Shown here one piece after another: positions 22,720 to 33,775 of a DNA stretch of 64,000 bases. This stretch comes from Purpureocillium takamizusanense (Eukaryota > Ascomycota > Sordariomycetes > Hypocreales > Ophiocordycipitaceae). The position numbers and the translations under genes are program-made. Below the pieces are notes generated by a model. That model saw only the letters and a list, made by a program, of their open reading frames with translations. It did no database searches and was not told where the DNA came from. Each line of letters starts with the position of its first letter. The first letter of the stretch is position 1. The stretch lies in assembly GCF_022605165.1 (NCBI RefSeq), contig NC_063071.1:2294001-2358000 (forward strand), read 5' to 3'.

Positions 22720-25422
22720 ATGGCTGTCGCCGGAGCGTCGACTTCCACGTCAAGCCCTATCAACAGGAGCTTGTCCGTTCTTATAGTCCTGCTGGTGCTC
22801 CTCGGCGCCATCTTCCACGGGGTCTCCCGCCAGCCAGATCCCCACCGATGCCGGCAACTCCTCGAGGATGGCAGCTGGCTCGAGCCGCCTGACGCCAATG
22901 GCACGCGGACCCCTTTCAAGAACTGGCAGCCACGCGGCTGCAAGCTTCGACAGTACTCCAACGAGGACATTCACCAGTGCATGGAGCACCGGCACATGGT
23001 CTTTTCGGGAGATTCCACCACCCGCCAGGTCTTCTGGGCTATGGGCCGTCTGGTACGTTCTGTGCGCTTCAGTGTACACGAGTGTTTGATGATCACAGCG
23101 AGAAACTTACCTCTCCTCGTAGCTGGACAGAGACCTGGCCAACGAACGCCGCCGGACGGCCAAAGCCCACGAGGCCTACGACATGGAGTTTGACGGCATC
23201 CGCATGCTGCAGATATGGAACCCCTTTCTCAAGGTTGGCGTCGAGACAAAGGAACAGCGCGACTTGACCCATCAACTCGACCTGTGGCAGCGGGAGAGGC
23301 ATAACAACGTCCCAGTTGCCGACCAGAAGAGCGCCGCTCTCATCCTGCTCGGCTTCGGAAGCTGGTACGCCCTTGAAATGTTCCACGACGATGCCGTCGG
23401 CAACTTCTCCGACGCCTTCCTCAAGGCCACCGAGGTCATGAAGTCGAGCGACCTGCCGCCCTTTGGCTCTGGCCCGATGGTGCCGCGAGATGGCCTGGGT
23501 AACGAGGTCTTCGTCGCACCCGTCGCCCCGCCGTTTTACGACAAGCTGCCGTCCTCTCGAACCGGCCCCAAGGGCATTCACAAAGGTGAAGTGGAGGATA
23601 TCGATCAGTTCCTCGACAGCGTTGCCGACGAGAAGCGAATTCCCCTGCTCCGGGCATATCCTGCTCTGTCCAGAGACCAGCGGGGTACCATGGTAGACAT
23701 TACAGACACGGGATTCCACGTCATTGACTCGGTTGCCGAGGTCAAGGCCACGATCCTCCTCAACGCTCGCTGCAACGCCAAGCTCCACGCCCTCGACGGC
23801 TCCCCCTACGACGGCACGTGCTGCACCGACTACGGCCGCACCACCTTTGTACAGTTAGTGCTGCTCGGAATGGGCGTCTTGTACGTTGCGGTCTGCGTGG
23901 TCCTCGAGGTCTTCGACATGTTGGGTCGCAAAGTCAACAGCCCCTTCTTCAACTGGAGCGCCTGCATGCTCATCACGGCGTTGCTGGCCTGCTTTCTCGC
24001 GGACCGCACCCAGGTCTTTGCAAAGGGGAACAAGCAGTACGTCGCTAGCGAATTTGCCGTGCTGTCTATCCTGTCTGGCGTTTTGGGTGTTGTCACGATC
24101 CGGAGGATGAGCCCTCGGCGATCCGACACCGACACGTCGACTTCGCCAGCCACGCTTGACGACGCGCCGCCCCTGTCCCGAGACCAGACCGACGAGTGGA
24201 AAGGTTGGATGCAGGCTGCTATCCTGATATACCACTGGACCGGCGCGTCCAAATCGCTCCCCATCTACATATGCATCCGCCTCATGGTTGCCGCCTATCT
24301 TTTCCAAGTCGGCTACGGGCACACCGTCTTTTTCCTCACCAAGAAGGACTTTTCCTTGCGGCGCGTGGCGGCTGTCTTACAGCGGCTTAACCTGTTGAGC
24401 TGCGCTCTGCCGTACGTCATGAACACCAACTATATGCTGTACTACTTTGCTCCCCTCGTCAGCTTCTGGTTCGCCATCGTATACGCCACGTTGGCCATCG
24501 GCTCCGGCTACAACGACACTGGCAACGCTGTCATCGCCAAGATCGCCATCTCGGCGTTCGTCGTTGCGGCTGTCTTTTTGTTCACGCCCATATCGGAGTG
24601 GGTGTTTGCCATCTTGCGGGCCGTCTTCCGAATTGATTGGGACCTCCACGAGTGGCAGTTTCGCGTGTCCCTCGACATATTCATTGTGTACATCGGCATG
24701 CTTGCGGGCATGGCTTCGGTGCGGAGCAAGCTCTGGAGCCGACTGCTCGTCGAGACCAAGTTGTCTGGGCTGGTCGGGCTGGTCATCGTGGCCGGGTACT
24801 GGTACCTGAGCAACAGGTACTTTGCGACGAAGCAGGAGTACAACTGGTGGCACCCTTACGCCTCCTTCGTCCCCATCATGGGCTTCGTTGCAGCCCGCAA
24901 TGTCGCCGCCCCGGTGCGCGTCTTTTACTCGAGGGCGTTTGCCTGGCTGGGCCGCTGCTCCCTGGAGACGTTCACGCTGCAGTTCCACCTGCTCCTCGCC
25001 TCCGACACCAAGGGTGTTCTTCTCCTCGACGGTCTCGCGGGCGACGGGAGTCTGGCGGCGGACAGGTGGCGACACCTCATCGTCATCGTTCCGTTCTTCC
25101 TGTGGCTCAGCCACGCGACGGCCGAGGCCACCGGGGACCTGACGACGCTCCTCACGTGCGCAACTGCCGAGCAGGTCAAGCCTGAAGATGTCGGCGACTC
25201 CGAGTCGCTCCTGCCAGGAAGTAGTGCTGACGGCGGCGGCCTGGGGCGTTTTCGGATCCCGCCGCTTCTGCGACGGTTGACGCCCAAGGCGGTGCGCGAC
25301 GATGATCCGAGGGTATGGATGGCAGGGCTCGGCGGACTGATGTGGTTCCTGAACCTGGTGCGTGCTCCGGGCTGAGCGCCGATGATTGTACATATGCTGA
25401 CGCTCGTTTGCAGGTTTACTAA
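22720..25422 (+). CDS. Cas1p-type polysaccharide O-acetyltransferase (SGNH + multispanning acyltransferase)
   Basis: Exons 22720-23052, 23123-25357 and 25414-25422 encode 858 aa. Residues 19-34 form a signal anchor. HMVFSGDSTTRQVFW (GDS at 97-99) is block I of an SGNH/GDSL-like luminal domain, with GSWYALEMFH downstream. From residue ~330 there are about ten membrane segments of the Cas1_AcylT domain (PF07779), including CALPYVMNTNYMLYYFAPLV and LGRCSLETFTLQFHLLLASD. Cryptococcus Cas1 and human CASD1 O-acetylate capsule mannan or sialic acid in the Golgi. The last exon codes only Val-Tyr-stop: donor GTGCGT, branch GCTGAC and acceptor TTTGCAG remove 56 nt. Without that splice the frame stops at 25375 and gives 861 aa. 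This gene is not the CRISPR protein of the same name. Confidence 0.88.
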
Positions 25423-25973
25423 TTAGCCTCGAGGCGGTGCGCAGCATGGCATCGGACCTGGCCCGGGGATGTATCGAGATGATTGTTCATGCAACTACAG
25501 CCAAGTACGCGGTGCGTCTCGGTCGATGGCAGATATGCCCACGAGGGCGACGCTGGTCTACCCGACCCTATGCGCGGCGTGGCTCAGTCGTGCTTCAGAC
25601 ACGTTGCCGTAAATCCTGAATACTACTTTGTGAGGCTTACGCTCCTTCACCCACTCCGTTTTATAAAAAGTCCCTCCGAGAAACGTGCCCCGAGGGAGTT
25701 TATAGAAGCACGCGGTTGCCTGCCTCTTACTGTTGGAGTGACGATGTAGTATAATGATGGGGAGCAGCAGCAGCACCATGATGCCTGCTAACTGTATCAC
25801 GCAAAGGGCCAACACGATGAAGTCCCTTTCTTGCCTATGCGTAACCCGTTCGCCCCTTCCAGTCGGCGCACTATATAGGCATGATCTACCTCCCTGGGGC
25901 GGCGGGCATCATCACCATCCACTTGTTGGCGGCCGTGGCAAACATACAGAGGACATGAGAACGCGCGTCCAGG

Positions 25974-26001
25974 CACACACACACACACACACACACACAC
26001 A
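25974..26001 (+). repeat. CA dinucleotide microsatellite
   Basis: Fourteen CA units lie in unit A. The matching position in unit B lacks it. Confidence 0.9.
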
Positions 26002-26410
26002 GCCAGCGTCATTGACTGACTGACTCGTATCCGGGCGTATTCTCGTCTGATAGGGCTCTTCTTCGAAACGTTTTCATCATGTCATTGTATTCTCACTGGT
26101 CACGCCTACCTGGCCCCGGGGTAAGCAAGTCGGGCGGCGCGCAGGGACCGAGTCTGCGCCCCGGAGCAGCAGCAGCGTTGACTCGTGGGTTTGTAAGGTA
26201 ACTATATATAATAATGTAATAACTCACTTTGTACATAGGCATGGGGCATGGGGGTTTATCCATGTATATATTTACGCCTGCTCCCCCCCCCCAAAAACGT
26301 GTCATTTCGATATATTCATTTGTCAACTCTTTTCTTTTTCTTTTCCCCTGGAGGTGGCCGTCGCCGCTTCCTGGCCCGAGACGGCAGCACGCGCAGAGCG
26401 CATGGGGAAA

Positions 26411-26425
26411 GGGGGGGGGGGGGGG
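26411..26425 (+). repeat. poly-G homopolymer, 15 nt
   Basis: A pure G run between GGAAA and CTGTGCC. The exact length is uncertain in assemblies. Confidence 0.85.
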
Positions 26426-26974
26426 CTGTGCCTCGCACTTCGCCTCGCACTCCGGCCAGGGAGGGGTTCGTCGTCGTCGTCGATATACGCCTGGGCACGT
26501 GCGACAACAACAAAACGTTGAAGATGGGGCGGGTGTATGTACCAATATGGGCCGTGCGGTCTGCCTGCCTGCCTGTCGGAACAACGGGCGACGGCGACGG
26601 CGGCGATGACCATGATAAAATCTTGGGTCACATAGTTGCGCGCAGTATTCTCTTTCTATACAAGGGCCAGGAACCACAGGGCCTCGTCTCTGGTGTTGTT
26701 TTCTATTTCGTTGGTATAGGATTGTTTTCCTTATATCTTGTCCGCTCGCCTCCCTGACTCCTAGTCTTGCATTCTCCTCCTCTTGCCTTTTGTTTTTTTT
26801 TTTGGTTCACTCTTGTCTCCCTCCGTCTTTTCTTCTTGCTGTGTGCTGTGGTTTGGTTCCTCCTTTCCAACCGCCCTTCGCGACGTTTGGCTGTGTCGTT
26901 GTTTGATCACCGGCAGACGGGGGTCAGTCAGTTCAAGGTGCAGCAGCAGCAGCAGCAAGCAGCAGCAAGAAGCA

Positions 26975-27811
26975 ATGGTGATGATGATGATGATAATGGG
27001 CAAGGACACGAGTGTCCTCGGAAAGGTCCGCGCCTCCTCCGCCGCTGCCGTGGTGCTTCTCGCCCTCGCAGCATCATCGCCGTCGTTGCTGGTCTCTGCC
27101 TCGCCCGTCGTCGCCGCCGACGGCGCCGCATCGTCGCAACCCCAGCCGTCGCAGTCGCCCGCGCCGGCCATATCCAAGCGCGGGGCGCACTTATCGTCGC
27201 TCGCCGGGTTGGACCCGGCCAACTGTGGTCGCGATGAGAAGTACTACGAGCGTCTCATCATGAAAGGGGTATGTATTACTACCCACCCACCACTCGTCAC
27301 CACCACTATTACCCAACGTGTTACACCGTCATCCTCATCCATCAACCCCCAGATACATCCACTCCGCACGCACGCACGCATACACATATAGAGAGAGAGA
27401 GAGAGAGAGAGGGAGAGAGTGACAGAGACAAAGAGGACAAGCATGGCTAACTCACAGCCTCCGCCCGCGTCTTGCTCGCCACGGATCTAGACATGCCAGA
27501 GATCCGAAAATAGATGCAATATTAAATTGCACAGTTGGGGGACCGAATTCCTCCCCCCCAACCACGCGCTCTACCACGCAGAGATGGGCGCGAAATGTGA
27601 CGACAACGACGTATGCTTTCCCATAATTCTGCCCCCTCTTCTCTTCCTCTTCCTCTTCCACTGCCTCCCAACGGCTATAGTCGATAAGGCAGTGCAGTGG
27701 CAAGAGGAGCATATCGATGCACTGCTGACTTCCCCTTCTTCGTCCGAATTTAGCCGTGCCCTACTGATGGCGAGCCATGTGCGTCCTGGGTGGATACGAC
27801 GCATTGGATGA
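26975..27811 (+). CDS. secreted protein A, paralogue with signal peptide and Lys-Arg processing site
   Basis: Exons 26975-27268, 27491-27610 and 27689-27811 (all phase 0) encode 178 aa. Six ATGs in the first eight codons make the exact start uncertain. A hydrophobic core follows (VVLLALAASSPSLLVSAS, ~26-43), then a Ser/Pro/Gln-rich spacer and KR at residues 68-69 (AISKR-G), a Kex2-type site leaving ~109 aa. Mature cysteines are at NCG, TCQ, RCN and KCD. The C-terminus ALLTSPSSSEFSRALLM is shared with the copy at 29583. Intron 1 (222 nt) holds CACG and GA repeats. Intron 2 is 78 nt without an in-frame stop, so its retention would insert a hydrophobic stretch. No recognised domain; the architecture is that of a secreted pro-protein or effector candidate. 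Confidence 0.68.
27391..27412 (+). repeat. GA microsatellite in intron 1 of secreted protein A
   Basis: A GA repeat at the same place as the longer CA/GA tract in intron 1 of the paralogue, so it predates the duplication. Confidence 0.85.
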
Positions 27812-29582
27812 CTAAATGTTCAAATTTATATGACAAGAAGTTTGTTTGACGAAGGACTTTTGTTCGGCATGTAACAAGACAACTATCTTCGTGTGTGCTT
27901 CTTATTTCATATAACCATGTACTGGCTTTGTTAAACTACTTCCCCCGATGCCTTTCCATCGTGCTGAAACCTCTCGTGCCCAGCTTTACTAATAAGCCTT
28001 GAGGCGGTGCATAGGGTGGCATCGGCCCTGGCCCGGGGATGTATCGAAATGGATATATATATACCAACGACAAATAAGTACGTGACGCGTTTTGGTCGTC
28101 TAGAAGTCCATGGTCGATACGCCCATGAGGGGGGACCCAGGACGCTAGTCCACGCGGTTGCCTGTTACTGTTAGAGAGACGATGTAGAATGATGGGGAGC
28201 AGCAGCAGGAGCAGCACCATTGATGCCTGCTATCACGCAAGGGCCAACACGGAAAAAGAAAACCCTTTCTTGCCTATGCGTAACTCGAGCGCCTTACTCC
28301 GTCCCTCTCATTGTCCAAAACTTGTTTTTCGGGGGAACGCTTGTGATGGCCTCTTGGCCCTTCTTCCATCGGCACACTATAGTTATATACATGTCTCCCC
28401 GGGGCGGCATCACTGACACCAACCACTTGGCGGCCGACCTTGACATACGTACTCCGGAGGACAACAAAACCTGCTGTCCACCCACAACCAGCAGCATTGA
28501 CTGACTAATAGCCAACCAACTCGGTGAAACAAAAAAGTTTTCCGGGCGTACTCGTCTGATAGGGACTTTTCATCGAAACGTTTTCGTTGGGCCATTGTAT
28601 TTTCACTTGTCACGCCTGCCTACCTTACCTAACCCCCGGGGCAACATTGAAGTTGGCCGCGCAGGGCCGAGTCCGTGGCCCGGCGGCAGCAGCGTTGACC
28701 ACGTGCTGGTAGTCATGGGGTCATCCATCTATGGTATTTACCACTTGTTTGCAGACAAATCCGTCTCGGTATCGTCAACTCTTTTTTTGTTTCCCAGAAG
28801 GGGTGGGCATCGCCGCTCCTTGGCCCGAGACAGTAGCAGCAGCAGCACGCGCAAAGCACAAAGAAGAAGGGACCAAAAAAAGTCTGTGCCTCCCCCTTAC
28901 CCCCTTCCCCGTGGGCCAGGGGTTCATCGACGACGACGTGTACGTAGGCGCAGCTGTCAAACAAACGTTCAAACGAGCGTAGTAGGTATGTACCGAGATG
29001 CGGCAGCATCTTGCCCTGTACAATGAATGCGTGCTTCATGCTGCCCCAGCCAAGCAAGCAAGCAAGCAAGCAAGCATCTACTGCGTACATACGCAACCCC
29101 CCCCCCCCCCGGGGGAGGGGGCGTTTTCCGGCCCGCGCGCCGCTCGTCACCCCAACGTCCCCTTGTTTGTTTAGTCCCCGCCTGCGGATTGGTTCGTTCG
29201 CCGGCCTGCCTTGCCCCAGCCTGCCTGGACGATGATGACGACGACGTCGACCATGAAGACATAACTAGTTGGAGAGATAGTTGCGTAATTGTTTAGTTCT
29301 ATAAAAAAGGGGGGGCGGGGGCGCGCGGGGCACCGTCTCCGTTGTTGTTCTATTTACTTGGTATATCAGGACTTTTACTTCCATCTTGTCCGAACGCCCC
29401 CCCCTCCCCCCCAATCCTTGCATTCCCGTACCGTGTCCATTTTGTTTGACCTTGTGTCGTTTCTTCTTTACTGTGCCGTGGTGTGGTTATATTTACCTTG
29501 TTCTCTTCTTTTCAATCTCTTCACGACGTTGCGGCGGTGTAACTGTCGATCACCAGCAACAAGCAAGAAGCAAGAAGCAAAG
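27812..29582. other. 3' end of unit A and upstream region of secreted protein B
   Basis: 1.8 kb holding the unit A/B junction at ~27980 and the unit B promoter region. It includes a CAAG repeat (29051-29075) and a run of 14 C followed by G (29097-29115). No additional gene is supported. Confidence 0.5.
29051..29110 (+). repeat. CAAG tetranucleotide repeat followed by poly-C
   Basis: Six CAAG-like units near 29051-29075, then 14 C at 29097-29110. These are simple repeats in the promoter region of secreted protein B. Confidence 0.8.
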
Positions 29583-29966
29583 ATGATGGTGGACAAGAAC
29601 AAGAGTGCCCTCGGGACGGTCCGCGCCTCCGCCGCCGTCGTCCTTCTCGCCCTCGCAGCATCCTCGCCGTCGTTGTGGGTTGCCGCCTCGCCCGTCATAA
29701 CCGCCGCATCGTCACAACCCCAGCAGTCGCAGCCGCCGGCGTCGTCCTTGTTCAAGCGCGAGGCGGCGATGTCGTCGCCTAGTAAGGCTTTCGAAACGTT
29801 ATGTGATCCCGAAGAATGGGAAGACAGGTATCAGAGGCTCGTCATGCGGGGGGTATGTAGCACCATCCACCACTCTTCACTACCACTTTTACCCTACGTG
29901 CCACCCCCATCATCATCCATCATCAACCACCAGACATCCACTCCACATGCATGCACACACACACAT

Positions 29967-30015
<49 letters not shown>

Positions 30016-30382
30016 ACCAGCATGACTAACTCATAGCCCCCCCCCCCCCCCCCCCGGGTCTCGCTCGCCACTTCTAGACATGCCACAGATACCGCAACGA
30101 ATGCGACATTCAGATCACCAGTTACGATAACGAACTACTCGAATGTACAGACCGGCTTTACAATGAATCGACTAGCGTACACTGTAATCCGGTATGTTTT
30201 CCCCCCATATTCTGCCCACCCGGACCCCCCCGCCCTCCCTCTTCCTCTTCCACTGCCTCGTGACGGCTATAGCCGATAAGACAGTGAAGCGGCTGAAGGA
30301 TCATGTCAATGCACTGCTGACATCCCCTTCTGCGTCCGAATTCAGCCGTGCCTTGATAATGGACACACATGTGAAGCCTTGA
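29583..30382 (+). CDS. secreted protein B, paralogue with signal peptide and KREA processing site
   Basis: Exons 29583-29852, 30078-30191 and 30281-30382 (phase 0) encode 161 aa. The signal-peptide core is VVLLALAASSPSLWVAAS (~19-36). A Ser/Pro/Gln spacer leads to LFKREAA: KR at 58-59 followed by Glu-Ala, the classical Kex2 then Ste13 processing order known from alpha-factor precursors. The mature part is ~102 aa with five cysteines (LCD, TCH, ECD, ECT, HCN); four align with the paralogue. The C-terminus ALLTSPSASEFSRALIM is shared. Intron 2 carries a TGA, so it must be removed, which supports the three-exon model for both copies. Function is not recognised; a secreted, processed protein is inferred. 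Confidence 0.7.
29953..30015 (+). repeat. CA then GA compound microsatellite in intron 1 of secreted protein B
   Basis: About 28 nt of CA-type repeat followed by about 35 nt of GA-type repeat, inside the intron and not in coding sequence. Confidence 0.9.
30037..30055 (+). repeat. poly-C homopolymer, 19 nt
   Basis: A C run in intron 1 of secreted protein B, just upstream of the acceptor CTTCTAG. Its length is uncertain. Confidence 0.85.
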
Positions 30383-30757
30383 TGGGTGAGGGGTGGGCGC
30401 TGGCTGATGTTCAGGAGAACTCGTCGGAAAGCGTCCTTAACAGACCTCTTGTTCGGCATGCAACAAAACGCCTGTCTGCGTGTGTGATTTTTTTTTCATA
30501 CAAGATTGTACTGCCTGTGTCAAGTTCTTCCTCAGTCAGTTCCATCATACTAAAGCTTGTGAAATCGCAACCACTTCCTGCCTGGTCCAAACATGCCCCA
30601 GCCTATATCCAGCCCTCTCTTAGTAAAACAAGGGCAAAAACAAGGGCATCCAAACATCGTGAACATATAGCAGACAATGTTACTCTTCCATGTATCTGCC
30701 GCGCATTACTTCAAAATTCCCCGCCCTATCTCGTACAAAAATCGCAGCTACACAGCG
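30383..30757. other. convergent intergenic region
   Basis: 375 nt between the 3' ends of secreted protein B (+) and Eis1 (-). Its left half is the decaying right end of unit B. No gene. Confidence 0.55.
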
Positions 30758-33700
30758 TTATGAATCAATCTCTTCTCGAAACCGAGAGTCTCGGTTCGGA
30801 CTGCTCCCGGTCCGCATACTGGGGTCTTCAATAGGCTTTGGAGGCTCGATGCTAATCCGTCGGCCATTCCTTGTGTCGTCATCCTCGAAATCGACTCCAA
30901 GTCGCTTCTCCTCCTCCAGAGGCGTGCTCACGGGGCTGACGCCGTGTGAATCTGGCTCGTGCGCTTCTCCCCCGGACACGAGGTGGTGGTCAGTGGCTGA
31001 CGGCCCGGCTTCCACGCCGCCAAGATTGGCGTTATCGGCATCCGTCTTCCCAACAGGCTCATCGATTGACTTGCTGGCGTATCCACCACCAGTCTTGTTG
31101 GCGTGCTCGTCGCTGGACTTCCCAGCATAAGCCACGTCTCGCATGCTAGAGGGTCGGTTCTCCAAGCTGACCGCGCTGCCGTTGGCTTGGTACTCCCGCA
31201 TGGCCGCCCCTCCGAGGAAGCTGCGTCGCTTGTCGCCGGTCTCGCTCATCGACTTTCCGCGAGAAAACCGGTTCCTTATCCACCCCTTGACCCTAGACGT
31301 GGGAGACGTCGAGGCCTCGGACTTGGACTGGGGGGAGTCGGGCGCTTCGGCGTTGGTATCCACAGTCGGCGGGGCGGCGCTCGCAGCCGGTTGAGCGTGT
31401 CCGGCGGCTTGCTCTCCTTGCGTGGCTTCCTGCGCCACGGCAGTGTGCTCTTGATGGTCGGCATGATCCGGGGCAGCAATGGCACCGTGCTTGGAGCGCC
31501 GCTTCTCTTCCTTGGCCAGACGTCTCTGCTCGGCCCTTGCGGCCTTCTCTTCATCCCGCTTGGTCTTCTCCTCCTCCTTCTCCTGTTGTCTCTTGGCCCT
31601 TTCCTGCTGCCTCTCCTCGTCTGCGTGCCAGACTCGTTAGCAATTACTGTGCTACAACAGGGGCTCAGGGTTACATACCCTTGGTCTTCTTGTGAATGTC
31701 CTTGATCTCGCGGTCTCGTGCCTTTTGCTTCTCGGCCTCGTCGCGTCTGGCTTGCTCCTCCATTTTGAGGACCGCTTGCCGTTCGCGCTCAGCCTCGGCC
31801 TTTTCGTTGATATCGTCGAGTACCGGCTGGACCTTCCTCGCAGCGATTGCATCGACTTCCTCTGGCGACATGAATTTGCCACCGCCAATGTCAACCTTGC
31901 CCCGGTTCTCGCTGCGGGTGTCGTGACGCGACTGGGCAGCCTGCTGGGCCTTGAGTTCCCAGTCACTGACCATGCTGGGGTTCACCCGCCCGGTTTCCTG
32001 GTAGACCTTTTGATCCATTCCTTGCAGGCGTGCCTTGACATTGCGCTGAGCAGCGGCCAGGAGGGCTTCGCGGTCCTTTTCACGCTTCTCCTTGTCGACT
32101 TGGGACAGCTTGGTGGAAAACATGGACATTTGCTCGCGAATCTTTTGAGAGCGCTGGCGGTCGTCTACATCGTCGCTCGACGAGGAGCGTCGTCGCAACC
32201 TGCCTCCCACGGTAAATCTGCGTCGCGGACTCGCCCCACTGCCATAGTACTCCTGGTACTCGCGGCTCTGCTGGTGCTCGTCATGCAGCTTGGCCAGTCG
32301 CTCCTGTGCCTGCTTGTACGCGGCGTCCTGCAGGTTGAGATAGGTGCCCGTCTTGCCGGACTGGACACCATCCTCGTGAGCCTCCCTTGTCTGGTCGACC
32401 ATCTGCTGTTGACGCTGGTACATCTTGCGCGCCATGTCGAGGGCAGACTGATGTAGCCTCTCATTGTACGTCTGCTCGTCCACCTCGGGCTTCACGGGTG
32501 GATGTGAAGTGAACATGTTTCGGGTCATTGTGACGACAGAGACGGCGCCTGCATCTCCGATGGGCACTTTGGGCTGCATGGACGCACGATGGGCGCGTGT
32601 CGCGCCGTCAAGGGCGCTGGACGCAGCTCTAGCTTCGGCAGCATGGACATCTTTGAAGCCGACATCCGAGGTCGCGGCGGCCTTGCCTCCCGACATGGCA
32701 CCCTTAGCGGCAACAAGAGACCTCTGCGCATGAGGTGAGGGCGATGGAGCCTGGGCTTTCCGTGCCGATTGAGTCCTGCTGATTTGGAAGGCCTGGGTCG
32801 CCGCCGAGCTACCGTGCGACAAGTTAGTAGGCTCGGCAGTGGACGGGCGGTTTGCATGAAAGGCTTGCGTGGCTGCCGAGTTCCCCCACGTCTCCTGCGA
32901 GTGCGACGCAGGCGGCTTGACCTTTGACTGCTTGAGAGCGGCCCCGGCGGAGCCCACGGCAAGGAGAGCGGCCTTGTGGCCGTCGGGGTTAGCAGAGGGC
33001 TCCCAGACGGGCGACATCTTGTAGTCTTTGGCGAGAACGGCCGCGGCCGAAGCAGAGGACGTCTTGTCGGGCTTCCAAAGCTCGACGGGTTTCTGGTTGG
33101 ACCAGCCGAGGGTGGCGGCGGCGCTGGCGGCGGCGCCGTCGGGGGCGAGGCCCGTCGAGGGGAAGCTGGGCAGCGTGCGAGGGTCGGCGTACTTGATGCG
33201 GCCGCCGGTCGCTACTGGAGACGCGGCGGGAGCCTCGGTCAGTGCCTCGTCTTGTAGACTGCGCGGAGCTATAGCATGCTCACGATGGGGTGAAAGAAGA
33301 GGGATCGAGGGGCGGCGGCGGGACGGCAGGGCAGAGAGAGATGGAATATGGGTTGTGCGGAGAGGTGTGAAAGACAAGTGAAGCTGACGACGAGAGGAAG
33401 TCAGGCGACGCCGATCCGGGGTGGGAGGTGTAAGCGTGAGGGCAGGAGCGAGGCGCAGCGACCCGCCCGCCACAGCTGGAAGCTGGAGGTGCGGCTGCAG
33501 GCGCGACTGGCGTCACCGAAACGGCGAGGCAATCCAGCAACGGAATGGCTGAAAAGCTGCAAAGACCATGGGCTCCATTCGGGCGGCGGGTAAGGCGATT
33601 GTTGCACATTATTGACGCTGACCTTTGCAGACGAGGAGCTGCGAATGAAGCCCAGCTCGCAGCACGACAGGCAGGGGACTCGATGGAACGAAATGCTCAA

Positions 33701-33775
33701 CTCACCTGCAGGAGCCGGAGCCGCGCCGGGCTGCTTGCCCAGAGCCGCGTCGGGCTTTGCGACTGCGCCAGCCAT
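30758..33775 (-). CDS. eis1: eisosome protein 1 (Eis1)
   Basis: Exons 33706-33775, 31679-33268 and 30758-31620 encode 840 aa. The N-terminal half has the Eis1 signature: YADPRTLPSFPSTGL, AAASAAATLGWSNQKPVE, LWKPDKTSSASAAAVLAKD, YKMSPVWEP and HKAALLAVGSA. The C-terminal half is a long charged coiled coil (EEERQQERAKRQQEKEEEK, RRLAKEEKRRSKH) followed by a disordered Ser-rich tail. Eis1 is a cytosolic-face component of eisosomes, the furrow-like plasma-membrane domains also built by Pil1/Lsp1. The second exon was joined at GCTATAG|CTCCGCGC because it is the acceptor that keeps the frame; the acceptor 8 nt downstream (CGCGCAG) would not. The 437-nt first intron is long for this window. Phase sums close exactly. 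Confidence 0.9.

Larger units (their letters stand above)
25423..26974. other. upstream region of secreted protein A
   Basis: 1.5 kb of unit A before the coding start. It contains a 28-nt CA repeat (25974-26001), a 15-nt poly-G run (26411-26425) and pyrimidine-rich leader sequence from ~26740. No gene shared with unit B was found in it: the open frames of the two units do not correspond. Confidence 0.5.
25411..27980 (+). repeat. tandem duplication unit A (~2.57 kb)
   Basis: The unit begins at the last Cas1-type exon (CAGGTTTACTAATTAGCC) and ends just before CAGCTTTACTAATAAGCC, where unit B starts. Matching landmarks in the same order are GAGGCGGTGC...CCCGGGGATGTATCGA, ATGATGGGGAGCAGCAGCAG, GGGCCAACACG, TTGCCTATGCGTAAC, the secreted-protein exons, and TTGTTCGGCATG after the stop. 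Identity was judged by eye; it is high in patches with many small indels, so the duplication is not very recent. Confidence 0.8.
27981..30570 (+). repeat. tandem duplication unit B (~2.6 kb)
   Basis: The second head-to-tail copy directly follows unit A. It starts with a vestige of the last Cas1-type intron/exon junction (CAGCTTTACTAATAAGCC) and repeats unit A landmarks in order. The right end is approximate: similarity fades after TTCCATCATACTAAAGC near 30560. Confidence 0.75.

Noticed and set aside
22720..25422. Possible relation of the Cas1-type gene to CRISPR Cas1
   Set aside because: It has an SGNH motif and about ten membrane segments of the fungal capsule O-acetyltransferase family, and no CRISPR array exists here.
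27689..27704. CTATAG eight bases before the chosen acceptor as the real intron 2 end of secreted protein A
   Set aside because: It shifts the frame and destroys the C-terminus that is shared with the paralogue; GATAAG keeps both copies in phase.
25558..28220. Minus-strand open frames in both duplication units beginning with Leu-rich MxxLLLLPII
   Set aside because: The two frames diverge completely after the first ~20 residues, so they are not a conserved gene; the similarity only reflects shared GCAGCAG DNA.
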